Notes: generated by a model from the sequence alone, not told the origin. DNA of 14,645 nucleotides from CALKKN01 sp041571375 (GCA_041571375.1 JBFFUJ010000032.1:1-14645); one strand, 5' to 3'; shown: positions 6,447 to 14,050, numbered from the stretch's first letter. Translations and numbers: made by a program.

Positions 6447-9196
6447 TAGTCGCGCAGTGACTCCAGGCGTTGGACCTGGGCTTCGAGATTGTCCACGTTC
6501 GCCTGATGCGTGGCGAGTCGCTGGCGCTCCTGCTCGACGACCTCCGCCGGCGCGTTGTCGACGAAGCGACGGTTCTCCAGCTTGTTGGCCGATTTCTCGT
6601 AATCGGCCCGCTCGCGTTCGAGTTGCCGGTTCAGCCTCGCCAGTTCTTCCTCCACGTCGACCAGTCCCTTGAGCGGGATCAGCAACTTCAGATCGCCGAC
6701 CAGGGCCACGGCGCACTGTGACGTTTCGGCATCGTCGCCGACCCACTCCGCGCTGCCGATCCGCGCCAGCTGGCTGAGCACGTCGGCAAAGCGTTGCTGG
6801 CGCTCCCGGTCCGCATCCGCTCCACCCTGCAGCCAGAGGTCCAGCAACCTGCCCGGCGGCAGGTTCAGCTCCGAGCGGATACGGCGCACACCCTGGACGA
6901 CGCCCTTGATCCAGTCCACATCCTGTTCGGCCGCCTCATCGAGCCCCTCCGCCTCCGGGAACGGGCGCAGCATGATGCTGTCACCGTCGATGCCCAGCAG
7001 CGGCCGGACGCGCTGCCAGATCTCCTCGGTAATGAACGGCATCACCGGGTGCAGGGCCCGCAGCAGGGTTTCCAGCACGGTCAGCAGGGTGTGCCGCGTG
7101 CCGGCCCGGGAGCTTTCGTCGCCAGACTGCAGCAGCACCTTGGCAAACTCCAGGTACCAGTCGCAGTATTCGTTCCAGACGAACTCGTAGAGCGCCTGTG
7201 CCGCCAGGTCGAGGCGATAGGCCGTGAGCTGGTTTTCGACTTCCTCCAGCATGCGGCTCTGGCGTGACAGGATCCAGCGGTCGACCACATGGCCGGAGGG
7301 TTCGCTGGAAAGACTCTGCCCTTCGGTCTGCATGAACACGAAGCGTGCCGCATTCCAGAGCTTGTTGCAGAAGTTGCGGTTACCCTCGATACGCCCCAGG
7401 TCGAAGCGGATGTCGCGACCCGTGGTGGCAAGCGAGGCAAACGTGAATCGGAGCGCGTCCGTCCCGTAAGCCGGTATGCCGTTGGGGAATTCCCTGCGGG
7501 TGGCTTTTTCGATGGCCGGCGCCATCTGGGGCTGCATCAGCCCGGACGTGCGTTTTTCCACCAGCGGCTCGAGCTCGATGCCGTCGATCAGGTCGAGCGG
7601 GTCCAGAACGTTCCCTTTCGACTTCGACATCTTCTGGCCGTGGGCGTCGCGGATCAGGCCGTGGATGTACACCGTGCGGAACGGGACGTCGCCCATGAAT
7701 TTGAGGCCCATCATGATCATGCGGGCGACCCAGAAGAAGATGATATCGAAGCCGGTCACCAGAACGCTGGTGGGGTAGAACCTCTTCAGGTAGTCGGTTT
7801 CCTGCGGCCAGCCCAGGGTGGTGAAGGGCCACAGGGCCGAAGAGAACCAGGTATCCAGCACGTCCTCGTCCTGTCGCAGAGGGATCGACTCGTCCAGGCC
7901 CGAACGCTGGCGCGCGTCGGCCTCGTCATGGCCGACATGGATGCCGCCCTCGTCGTCGTACCACGCCGGGATGCGATGCCCCCACCAGAGCTGACGGCTG
8001 ATGCACCAGTCCTCGATGCGCTCCATCCAGTCGAAATAGGTCCGGTCCCAGTTGGCCGGGACGAACCGGATGCGGCCGTCCTCGACCGCTTTCACGGCCT
8101 CTCTGGCCAGCGGGGCGATCTTCACGTACCACTGGTCGGTCAGGTAGGGCTCGACCACCGCATGCGAACGGTCGCCGCGCGGGATCATCAACCGGTGCTC
8201 TTCGACCTTTTCCAGCAGGCCCTGACTGCTCAGATCAGCGACAATGCGCTCGCGCGCCTCGAAGCGGTCCAGCCCGCGATAGGCCTCCGGCGCCTGTTCG
8301 TTCAGGGCGGCGTTCTCATCGAGCACGTTGATGATCTGCAGGCCATGGCGCTGCCCGATCTCATAGTCGTTGAAGTCGTGCGCCGGCGTGATTTTGACGC
8401 AACCGGAACCGAACGCGGGATCCACGTAGGGGTCCGCGATGACCGGAATGCGGCGGCCGGTCAGCGGCAACTCCAGCTCCGCTCCGACCAGTTCCAGATA
8501 CCGCTCGTCCTCCGGATGAACGGCCACGGCGGTGTCGCCCAGCAGGGTCTCCGGCCGCGTGGTGGCGACGACCAGGTGGCCGCTGCCGTCGCACCGGGGG
8601 TACCGGATGTGCCAGAGCTTGCCGTTCTCGTCCCGCGAGAGGACCTCGAGGTCCGACAGGGCGGTATGCAATACCGGGTCCCAGTTCACCAGACGTTTGC
8701 CGCGGTAGATCAGGCCCTCCCTGTACAGACTGACGAAGACCCGCCGAACGGCGTCGGACAGCCGCTCGTCCATGGTGAAGCAATGGTTCGACCAGTCGAC
8801 CGAAGCGCCGAGTCGGCGCATCTGGCGGCTGATCGTGTCGCCGGAATGGTCCTTCCACTCCCAGACCGCCTCCACGAAGCGTTCGCGGCCGAGGTCGTGC
8901 CGTGACGATCCCTGCGCCAGCAACTGCCGTTCCACCACCATCTGGGTGGCGATCCCGGCATGATCGGTGCCGGGCTGCCACAGCGTGTCCGAGCCCTTCA
9001 TGCGCTGCCAGCGGGTGAGCGCGTCCATGATGGTGTCCTGGAAGGCATGCCCCATGTGCAGGCTGCCGGTCACGTTGGGGGGCGGCAGCATGATGCAGTA
9101 GGGGTGGTCGCCCCCCCGCGGCTCGAAGTAGCCCCGCTCCTCCCAGAATTGGTACCAGCGTTGCTCGATGGCGCCCGGGTTGTAACTCTTGTCCAT
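6446..9196 (-). CDS. valS: Valyl-tRNA synthetase
   Basis: This class I synthetase charges tRNA-Val; its CP1 domain hydrolyses threonine mischarged onto it. The 916-residue protein is close to the E. coli length (951). It shows the N-terminal P-P-P-N-V-T-G with H-M-G-H at residues 47-50 (HIGH), the editing-domain stretch T-T-R-P-E-T-L-L-G-D-T-A-V near 212, W-C-I-S-R-Q-L-W-W-G-H-R-I-P in the middle, and K-M-S-K-S at 522-526. The C-terminus from about residue 845 is the ValRS coiled-coil arm (V-E-E-E-L-A-R-L-N-R-Q-L onward). GAGAGG (9199-9204) is its ribosome site and overlaps the holC stop. It is the last gene of pepA-holC-valS. Confidence 0.98.
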   Translation of the reverse strand: MDKSYNPGAIEQRWYQFWEERGYFEPRGGDHPYCIMLPPPNVTGSLHMGHAFQDTIMDALTRWQRMKGSDTLWQPGTDHAGIATQMVVERQLLAQGSSRHDLGRERFVEAVWEWKDHSGDTISRQMRRLGASVDWSNHCFTMDERLSDAVRRVFVSLYREGLIYRGKRLVNWDPVLHTALSDLEVLSRDENGKLWHIRYPRCDGSGHLVVATTRPETLLGDTAVAVHPEDERYLELVGAELELPLTGRRIPVIADPYVDPAFGSGCVKITPAHDFNDYEIGQRHGLQIINVLDENAALNEQAPEAYRGLDRFEARERIVADLSSQGLLEKVEEHRLMIPRGDRSHAVVEPYLTDQWYVKIAPLAREAVKAVEDGRIRFVPANWDRTYFDWMERIEDWCISRQLWWGHRIPAWYDDEGGIHVGHDEADARQRSGLDESIPLRQDEDVLDTWFSSALWPFTTLGWPQETDYLKRFYPTSVLVTGFDIIFFWVARMIMMGLKFMGDVPFRTVYIHGLIRDAHGQKMSKSKGNVLDPLDLIDGIELEPLVEKRTSGLMQPQMAPAIEKATRREFPNGIPAYGTDALRFTFASLATTGRDIRFDLGRIEGNRNFCNKLWNAARFVFMQTEGQSLSSEPSGHVVDRWILSRQSRMLEEVENQLTAYRLDLAAQALYEFVWNEYCDWYLEFAKVLLQSGDESSRAGTRHTLLTVLETLLRALHPVMPFITEEIWQRVRPLLGIDGDSIMLRPFPEAEGLDEAAEQDVDWIKGVVQGVRRIRSELNLPPGRLLDLWLQGGADADRERQQRFADVLSQLARIGSAEWVGDDAETSQCAVALVGDLKLLIPLKGLVDVEEELARLNRQLERERADYEKSANKLENRRFVDNAPAEVVEQERQRLATHQANVDNLEAQVQRLESLRD

Positions 9197-9202
9197 CGCC
9201 TC

Positions 9203-9640
9203 TCAAAAAGTCCGCATCGAGTGATGGTGCGGCTGCAGCCCCTGGCTGCGGTACCAGCGATACTTGTTGCGCGACGCGTCACGCAGGGCCTCGTCAGCGG
9301 GCACGATTTCCAGCAGGCGCCGGAACCGCGTCGGCTGCTGCACGGCCTCCGGCGTGAGGTTCACGACCACGTCGCGTTCCGTCGGGATCGCCCCGGCGCC
9401 CGGGACGATGACCACGGGCGACCCGGGTTCGTCGGCCGCCAGGCCATGCGGCAGGAACCGGCCGTCCGGATAGTCCCACATCAGGTCGTCCAGGGCGCGG
9501 GCTTCGCCTTCGTCGGCCACCAGAACGGACACGCGAAACCCCTCCTGCCAGGCCCTGAGGCACAGGCGACACGCCAGGTGGGCGGGGGAAGGGGCAGACG
9601 CTTCCAGCACGTAGAAATCGACCTGGCAGCCGTCGCTCAT
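9203..9640 (-). CDS. holC: DNA polymerase III chi subunit
   Basis: HolC pairs with psi (HolD) in the replicative clamp loader and contacts the tail of single-stranded-DNA-binding protein on the lagging strand. The 145-residue protein matches E. coli chi (147) in length and pattern: V-D-F-Y-V-L at residues 7-12, A-C-R-L-C-x2-A-W-x2-G-F-R-V-x-V-L (23-40), L-D-D-L-M-W (50-55), F-L-P-H-G-L (62-67), a V-V-x-N-L-T strand near 91-96, and the closing Y-R-W-Y-R-S-Q-G (127-134). The ATG at 9640 overlaps the pepA TGA as ATGA, so it is likely coupled to pepA. Six bases separate its stop from the valS start. The frame is open further upstream, but that part lies inside pepA. Confidence 0.93.
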   Translation of the reverse strand: MSDGCQVDFYVLEASAPSPAHLACRLCLRAWQEGFRVSVLVADEGEARALDDLMWDYPDGRFLPHGLAADEPGSPVVIVPGAGAIPTERDVVVNLTPEAVQQPTRFRRLLEIVPADEALRDASRNKYRWYRSQGLQPHHHSMRTF

Positions 9641-11118
9641 TGGCGTCCGGCGTGGTCCAGCAGGAATTGGGTCAGCAGGCCCACCGGCCGGCCGGTGGCC
9701 CCGTCCTGGTCGCCCCACTTCCAGGCAGAGCCGGCGATGTCCAGGTGCGCCCAGCGCTGCTCCTCGGCAAACCGCGCCAGGAAACAGCCGGCGGTCAGAG
9801 CCCCTGCCGGCGTTCCGCCCACGTTCTTCATGTCCGCGAACGGCGAGTCCAGCTGTGACTGATACTCTTCCCAGATGGGCAGCCGCCATGCGCGGTCGGC
9901 AATGGCCTGGCCCGCATCGGTGAGCTGGGCGGCCAGTTCGTCGTCATTGCTCATCAATCCGGTTGCGTGGTGACCCAGCGCGATGACACAGGCGCCCGTG
10001 AGGGTCGCAACATCTATGATCACCTCGGGATCGAAGCGCTCGCTGTAGGTCAGGGCGTCGCACAGGACCAGGCGTCCCTCCGCGTCCGTGTTGAGCACCT
10101 CGATCGTCTTGCCGGACATGCTGGTCAGCACATCGCCGGGCCGGTACGCATCGCCGTCCGGCATGTTCTCGACCGCAGCCACGACGCAGATCAGGTTCAG
10201 GCTCAGCTGCAGCCTGGCGCAGGCAACAAAGGCGCCCAACACGCCGGCAGCGCCGCACATGTCGTACTTCATCTGCTTCATGTTCTCGCCGGACTTGAGC
10301 GACAGGCCGCCCGAGTCGAAGGTGATGCCTTTGCCGACGAGCGCGACCGGCCGGCGATCGGGGCCGGCGCCGCGGTACTTGAGCACGATCAGCCGGGCCC
10401 GGTTGGCGCTGCCCCTGGAAACGCCGAGCAATGCGTCCATGCCCAGCTCGGACATGTCGTCCTCCTCGAGAATTTCCAGCTCGACGTTCTCGTACTGGCC
10501 CGCGATGGCGGTCGCCTCCTGGGCGAGATAGGCGGGGTTGCAGATGTTGGGCGGCAAGTCACCCAGCATCCTCGCTTGCTCGAAACCGGTGGCCATGGCC
10601 TCGGCCTCGTCGAGGGTTCCCTGTTGCGCGTCCGCCCCCTGAAAAGAAGCCTGCTTCAGCGGCACCGGTGCGTCGTCCTTGAGCGGTTTGGTCACGGTGT
10701 ACAGGTAGTTGGCGCGGTGGAACGCCAGCGCCGCCTGCCGCAGCCGCCTGTCTGCATCGACGCCGGCAACGGGCAGTTCGTGCAGGCACACGTGACAGCC
10801 GGACAGGGGATGGTCGCGCAGCACTCTGCCGGCCGCGTGGCAGCCGCGATCGAATCGGGCCAGGTCGAGCTTGTCCGGTTTTCCGAACCCGACCGCCAGG
10901 ACACGCCGGGCCGCGAGCCCCGGGATGTTGTGCAGCAGGCGCGTCTTGCCGATGCCCGTCTGGATGTCACCGTCCTCCAGCAGCCGGGACAGCGATCCGC
11001 CGCTGGCCTGATCTACGGCGCGCGCTGAGGGGGTCATTTCCGCACCCTCGGCAAAACCGATGACCAGGCAGTCGCACTCTATTTGTACCGGGGAGTTCTC
11101 GTTCAGGCTGAGCTTCAT
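9637..11118 (-). CDS. pepA: Leucyl aminopeptidase (cytosol aminopeptidase, M17)
   Basis: PepA is a two-metal, hexameric cytoplasmic exopeptidase that removes N-terminal residues from peptides; in E. coli it is also a DNA-binding protein at carAB and in Xer recombination. The 493-residue protein has an N-terminal macro-like domain (to about 175) and a C-terminal catalytic domain. The expected M17 residues are all present by alignment from memory: Lys263, Asp268, Lys275, Asp286, and N-T-D-A-E-G-R-L at 343-350 with Asp345, Glu347 and Arg349. AGGAAA lies about 9 bases before the ATG. It is first in pepA-holC-valS and divergent from lptF, the same order as in E. coli. Whether the DNA-binding role is kept cannot be judged. 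Confidence 0.96.
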   Translation of the reverse strand: MKLSLNENSPVQIECDCLVIGFAEGAEMTPSARAVDQASGGSLSRLLEDGDIQTGIGKTRLLHNIPGLAARRVLAVGFGKPDKLDLARFDRGCHAAGRVLRDHPLSGCHVCLHELPVAGVDADRRLRQAALAFHRANYLYTVTKPLKDDAPVPLKQASFQGADAQQGTLDEAEAMATGFEQARMLGDLPPNICNPAYLAQEATAIAGQYENVELEILEEDDMSELGMDALLGVSRGSANRARLIVLKYRGAGPDRRPVALVGKGITFDSGGLSLKSGENMKQMKYDMCGAAGVLGAFVACARLQLSLNLICVVAAVENMPDGDAYRPGDVLTSMSGKTIEVLNTDAEGRLVLCDALTYSERFDPEVIIDVATLTGACVIALGHHATGLMSNDDELAAQLTDAGQAIADRAWRLPIWEEYQSQLDSPFADMKNVGGTPAGALTAGCFLARFAEEQRWAHLDIAGSAWKWGDQDGATGRPVGLLTQFLLDHAGRQ

Positions 11119-11163
11119 CGATTGGTTTCCTGCTTGTTTTCAGGGCCTGCGGGCGGCGGGCCT

Positions 11164-11190
11164 CGTCATTCCTGGACAAGCCCGTCATTC
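11164..11190. repeat. Direct repeat CGTCATTC x2 in the pepA-lptF promoter region
   Basis: Two exact copies of CGTCATTC lie at 11164-11171 and 11183-11190, 19 bases apart, or about two helical turns. The second copy overlaps the candidate pepA -10 box. This geometry would suit a dimeric regulator, but the spacer shows no further symmetry, and two 8-base copies can occur by chance. Confidence 0.35.
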
Positions 11191-11192
11191 TA
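11187..11192 (-). promoter_or_regulatory. Candidate -10 box for pepA-holC-valS
   Basis: On the minus strand this reads TAGAAT, five of six bases matching the sigma-70 -10 consensus. It predicts a leader of roughly 60 bases before the pepA ATG. The -35 region at normal spacing is poor. Confidence 0.35.
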
Positions 11193-11203
11193 CCGGAAAA
11201 CGC

Positions 11204-11212
11204 TGCTAAACT
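11204..11212 (+). promoter_or_regulatory. Candidate extended -10 promoter for lptF-lptG
   Basis: TGCTAAACT fits an extended -10 element (TGn followed by TAAACT), which can work without a strong -35 box. It would give a leader of about 30 bases before the proposed lptF start. It lies back to back with the pepA -10 box only 15 bases away, so the two promoters probably compete for polymerase. Confidence 0.35.
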
Positions 11213-11248
11213 GGGCGCCAGGGGTACGGTGCTTTTCGTGAGGCCAAA

Positions 11249-12322
11249 CTGATCATTCTCCAGAAATATCTGTTCCGCGAATGGCTGTGGACGTTTCTTG
11301 CGACCGCAGCCGTTCTGCTCACGGTCATGATGGGTATGGCCTTCGGCGAATTGCTGCGGGACATCGCCGGCGGACGCATCCCCTCGGGGCTTCTCGGCAC
11401 CCTGGTTTTGCTGAAGATGCCCGACGTTCTCGGGACCATTCTCCCGCTCAGCGCATTCATCGCGGTCATCTGGGGCCTCGGCAGAATCTACCGGGACCAG
11501 GAAATGGCAGTCATGCGCGCCAGCGGTTTCCAATGGCGACTCATGATCCGGCCGCTCTACGGCCTGCTGTTGCCGATCGCCGGTTTCCTGCTGTTGAGCG
11601 GCCTGTTTCTCGGGCCGATGTCCGCGACGCTGACTCAGCAGAAGCTGGAGGACGCATTTCGCAACGCTGCGGAGTGGGGGCTCCAGACGGGCAAGTTTCA
11701 CGTGTTGCGGGGGGGTGATCTGATCCTCTACGTCGAGGCGGTCCAGAAGGACGGGCGGACACTCGAGCATGTATTCATGCAGCAGAGGGACGGCGAACGC
11801 GAGCAGATCTGGGCGGCTGAGCGCGGTTACTACTGGCTGGACCCGGAAACCGGCAACCGTTTTCTGACCCTGGAAAACGGACAGATCACGGAAGGCGGCG
11901 CGGGCGCTCTGGACTTCGGCGTGATGCAGTTTGCCCGTAACGACCTGAAGTTGCCCGAGACCGAGGAGCGGGCGCGCTCGGATACGCTGGAAGCGCGCCC
12001 GAGCGCTCAGCTGCTGAATTCGGCTGATCCGGAAGAAGCCACGGAAATGCAGTGGCGGGTGACGCCGGCCGTCGCGGTCCTGGTGCTGGGCCTGCTCGCC
12101 ATTCCACTGGCGCACTCAGCGCCCCGCGAAGGCCGCGGCGGGCGCGCCGTGCTCGGCATACTGGCGTACATCGTGTACGCCAACGGGCTGTACATGTGCC
12201 GCAGCTGGATGGCCAAGGGGGATTTTCCCCAGCTGCCCGGCTTGTGGTGGATCCACCTGCTGGTGCTTTTGGTCGCCGTCATCTGGCTGCATCGCCAGGG
12301 TCGGGCCGCAGGCAAGGGGTAG
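11249..12322 (+). CDS. lptF: LPS export ABC transporter permease LptF (apparent CTG start)
   Basis: LptF forms, with LptG and the ATPase LptB, the inner-membrane complex that pulls lipopolysaccharide from the membrane into the LptC-LptA bridge. From 11249 the protein is 357 residues, near the usual 360. It has TM1 at about 12-33, TM2 and TM3 near 52-72 and 97-122, a periplasmic jellyroll of about 130-265, then three C-terminal helices. The N-terminal run I-I-L-Q-K-Y-L-F-R-E-W and the later D-Q-E-M-A-V-M-R-A-S-G-F are family-typical. The frame stops at TAA 11207-11209, and no ATG, GTG or TTG occurs before the ATG at 11327, which would delete TM1. CTG at 11249, five bases after GAGG (11240-11243), is the best start. 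lptG follows after six bases. Confidence 0.9.
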   Translation: MIILQKYLFREWLWTFLATAAVLLTVMMGMAFGELLRDIAGGRIPSGLLGTLVLLKMPDVLGTILPLSAFIAVIWGLGRIYRDQEMAVMRASGFQWRLMIRPLYGLLLPIAGFLLLSGLFLGPMSATLTQQKLEDAFRNAAEWGLQTGKFHVLRGGDLILYVEAVQKDGRTLEHVFMQQRDGEREQIWAAERGYYWLDPETGNRFLTLENGQITEGGAGALDFGVMQFARNDLKLPETEERARSDTLEARPSAQLLNSADPEEATEMQWRVTPAVAVLVLGLLAIPLAHSAPREGRGGRAVLGILAYIVYANGLYMCRSWMAKGDFPQLPGLWWIHLLVLLVAVIWLHRQGRAAGKG

Positions 12323-12328
12323 CTGCGG

Positions 12329-13411
12329 ATGAAGCTGGTCGACATTTACGTCGGGCGCGCCGCCATCATGGGCACGCTGCTGGTCTGGTGCGGCCTGACC
12401 TTGCTCTACCCGGTGTTCAGCCTGCTCAGCGAGTTGCGGGCGATGCAGAACGAATACACGGTGGCGGACGCGTTCTGGTTCGTGGCGCTCACGCTGCCGC
12501 GGTCGGCCTATCAGATATTCCCCGTCTCGGCCCTGCTCGGCACGCTGGTCGGCGTCGGAGCCCTCGCTGCCTCGAACGAACTCGTCGCATTCCGCACCTC
12601 CGGCGTTTCCCGCCTGCGGCTGGCCGTCGCCGCGCTGATCGGCACTTTACTGCTGACCCTGCCGGTCATGGTCATGGGTGAGTGGCTGGCCCCCCGTCTC
12701 GAGCAGCAGGCCCGCGCCTTCCGTCTCAGCGAGTTGGTCGGACAGGCCATCATCGGCGGCCCCCGGGGGGTGTGGATGCGCGACGGCCCGGAGATTGTCA
12801 ACATCCAGCGGCCCCTGCTGTACGCGGATCGCGGCCAGCAGTCCGTGGAGTTCAAGAATGTCGTCATTTACCGTTTCTCGGGTGACGTGGACCTGACCTC
12901 GGTGACCCGGGCCGAGAATGCCGCCCATGACGGTCGCGGCTGGGTGCTCGACAATGTGTCACGCGTCGACTTCACCGAGACCGGGGCAACGCTGACGCGC
13001 TACCCGCAGCAGGCCTGGGCCACCGAAGTCCGGCCCGAATTGCTGGATTCAGCGGTGACGCGTCCCAGCCTGCTGTCCATGTACTCGCTACGGGACTACA
13101 TCAAGTTCCTGGGCGAGAACAAACTCGATGACCGCGTGTACCAGGACGCCTTCTGGGAGCGAGCGTTCTTCCCGCTCACGGTGATCGCACTGGTGCTGGC
13201 GGGCATGCCCTTTCTGTTCGGCCAGGCGCGCTCGCACAATGTGGGCGTCCGGCTGTTCTTCGGGATGATCGTGGGCGGCCTGTTCATGATCGTCAGTCGC
13301 GCCTTCCAGAATTTCGGCAGCGTTTACGACCTGTCGCCGGTGCTGGCCGTGGCCGCCCCCGTTGTGCTGCTCGGGACAGCCGCCATCCTGTTCCTGCGGC
13401 GGGCCGTCTGA
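12329..13411 (+). CDS. lptG: LPS export ABC transporter permease LptG
   Basis: LptG is the partner permease of LptF in the LptB2FG lipopolysaccharide extractor; its jellyroll passes the lipid to LptC. The 360 residues equal the E. coli length. The order is typical: cytoplasmic start (M-K-L-V-D-I-Y-V-G-R), TM1 at about 12-33, TM2 near 60-82 with L-P-R-S-A-Y-Q-I-F-P-V-S-A-L-L-G before it, the coupling stretch S-N-E-L-V-A-F-R-T-S-G-V-S (81-93), TM3 near 97-118, a periplasmic beta domain of about 125-260, then TM4-6 with the family-typical F-W-E-R-x-F-F-P-L-T. AAGGGG lies about eight bases before the ATG. It is co-transcribed with lptF. Confidence 0.97.
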   Translation: MKLVDIYVGRAAIMGTLLVWCGLTLLYPVFSLLSELRAMQNEYTVADAFWFVALTLPRSAYQIFPVSALLGTLVGVGALAASNELVAFRTSGVSRLRLAVAALIGTLLLTLPVMVMGEWLAPRLEQQARAFRLSELVGQAIIGGPRGVWMRDGPEIVNIQRPLLYADRGQQSVEFKNVVIYRFSGDVDLTSVTRAENAAHDGRGWVLDNVSRVDFTETGATLTRYPQQAWATEVRPELLDSAVTRPSLLSMYSLRDYIKFLGENKLDDRVYQDAFWERAFFPLTVIALVLAGMPFLFGQARSHNVGVRLFFGMIVGGLFMIVSRAFQNFGSVYDLSPVLAVAAPVVLLGTAAILFLRRAV

Positions 13412-13417
13412 TCGTTC

Positions 13418-13870
13418 TCAGCAGCGCAGCAACCGCGTGGCGCTCAGCCCGTCATGCCAGCAGCGTTGCTCCCGATCGATCAGCGACCAGAGAAATCCCG
13501 CTCCCCCGAGCGCGGCGGACAACAGGGAAGCGAGGAAACGGCCGAGGCATTGCATCCGGCCGGGACGCTGGCCGTCGAGTGTTTCGATGCGAATCCTCCA
13601 GGCGCGCATGCCCAGTGTCATCCCTCCCCGGCGCCAGCACCAACCGAGATAGGCGAACCAGACGGCCAGCAGATAGGCTGCGTAGAGCGGGTCGTTGACC
13701 ACGCTGAGCTCGCGAAAGCCGGCGAGCATCGCCAGGGCCGTCGCCGCCATCAGCAGGGCGAGGACCGCAACGGCGTCGTACAGCATGGCGAGCATCCGTC
13801 GCCCCAGGCTGCAGGGGCGGGACACGGTGGCCCCCGCTGGTTCTGGTGATGACGCGGAAGTGGTCTGCAT
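13418..13870 (-). CDS. RDD-family membrane protein
   Basis: The 150-residue protein carries the RDD pattern: Arg24/Arg25 with Asp32 in the first helix (R-R-M-L-A-M-L-Y-D-A), L-G-M-R-A-W-R-I-R-I at 86-95, and a last helix followed by L-I-D-R-E-Q-R-C-W-H-D (130-140). Three transmembrane helices are expected at about 27-50, 62-80 and 112-131. The role of most RDD proteins is unknown; some work in transport or ion tolerance, which I would not assume here. It is convergent with lptG, six bases from its stop, with no terminator visible between. The start is uncertain because the ATG at 13870 has no clear Shine-Dalgarno sequence; Met26 or Met29 would remove part of TM1. Confidence 0.85.
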   Translation of the reverse strand: MQTTSASSPEPAGATVSRPCSLGRRMLAMLYDAVAVLALLMAATALAMLAGFRELSVVNDPLYAAYLLAVWFAYLGWCWRRGGMTLGMRAWRIRIETLDGQRPGRMQCLGRFLASLLSAALGGAGFLWSLIDREQRCWHDGLSATRLLRC

Positions 13871-13892
13871 GGGTCTGGCAGGGCTTCGGTGA

Positions 13893-13907
13893 CGGTAATG
13901 ATTATGG
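13893..13907. promoter_or_regulatory. Fur-box-like palindrome between the RDD and DUF3450 genes
   Basis: The 15-mer centred on 13900 matches 11 of 15 positions of the Fur core consensus TGATAATnATTATCA. It contains the perfect palindrome TAATGATTA (13896-13904). It lies about 22 bases before the RDD start and about 143 bases before the DUF3450 start. On the minus strand it overlaps a possible -10 box CATAAT (13902-13907). Match to consensus only; no profile was run. Confidence 0.35.
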
Positions 13908-14027
13908 ACGAAATAGACCTCGATGTGGCATCGGACCGACCGCCTCGGTTATTCTTTCGCCCCTGAATGCGGGCCGAACCCGTTGCAGCGCCTTGCGGCG
14001 GTTCGTCCGGCCACGACCACCCGCGTA

Positions 14028-14047
14028 TGGAAACCATTGGAAACCAT
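14028..14047 (+). repeat. Tandem 10-base repeat before the DUF3450 gene
   Basis: TGGAAACCAT occurs twice without a gap (14028-14037 and 14038-14047). The second copy supplies GGAAA, seven bases before the ATG at 14051, so the repeat doubles as the ribosome-binding region. The repeat also creates an upstream in-frame ATG at 14027. Confidence 0.6.
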
Positions 14048-14050
14048 CTG

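Noticed and set aside
7289..8905. A 538-codon plus-strand open frame opposite valS
   Set aside because: An antisense shadow of ValRS in a GC-rich genome. No family resemblance and no ribosome site.
9203..9889. A 228-codon version of holC starting inside pepA
   Set aside because: The first 83 codons are the pepA shadow; chi-like sequence begins at the ATG at 9640, which overlaps the pepA stop.
9967..11028. A 353-codon plus-strand open frame opposite pepA
   Set aside because: The antisense shadow of a full-length M17 aminopeptidase with intact catalytic residues; composition is typical of shadow frames.
10967..12115. A 382-codon minus-strand open frame opposite lptF
   Set aside because: It crosses from pepA into the opposite strand of lptF, contains Q-, H- and R-rich low-complexity text, and has no domain; lptF is the real gene.
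13412..13417. A possible terminator between lptG and the RDD gene
   Set aside because: Only six bases separate the stops, and I see no hairpin or T-run around the junction.
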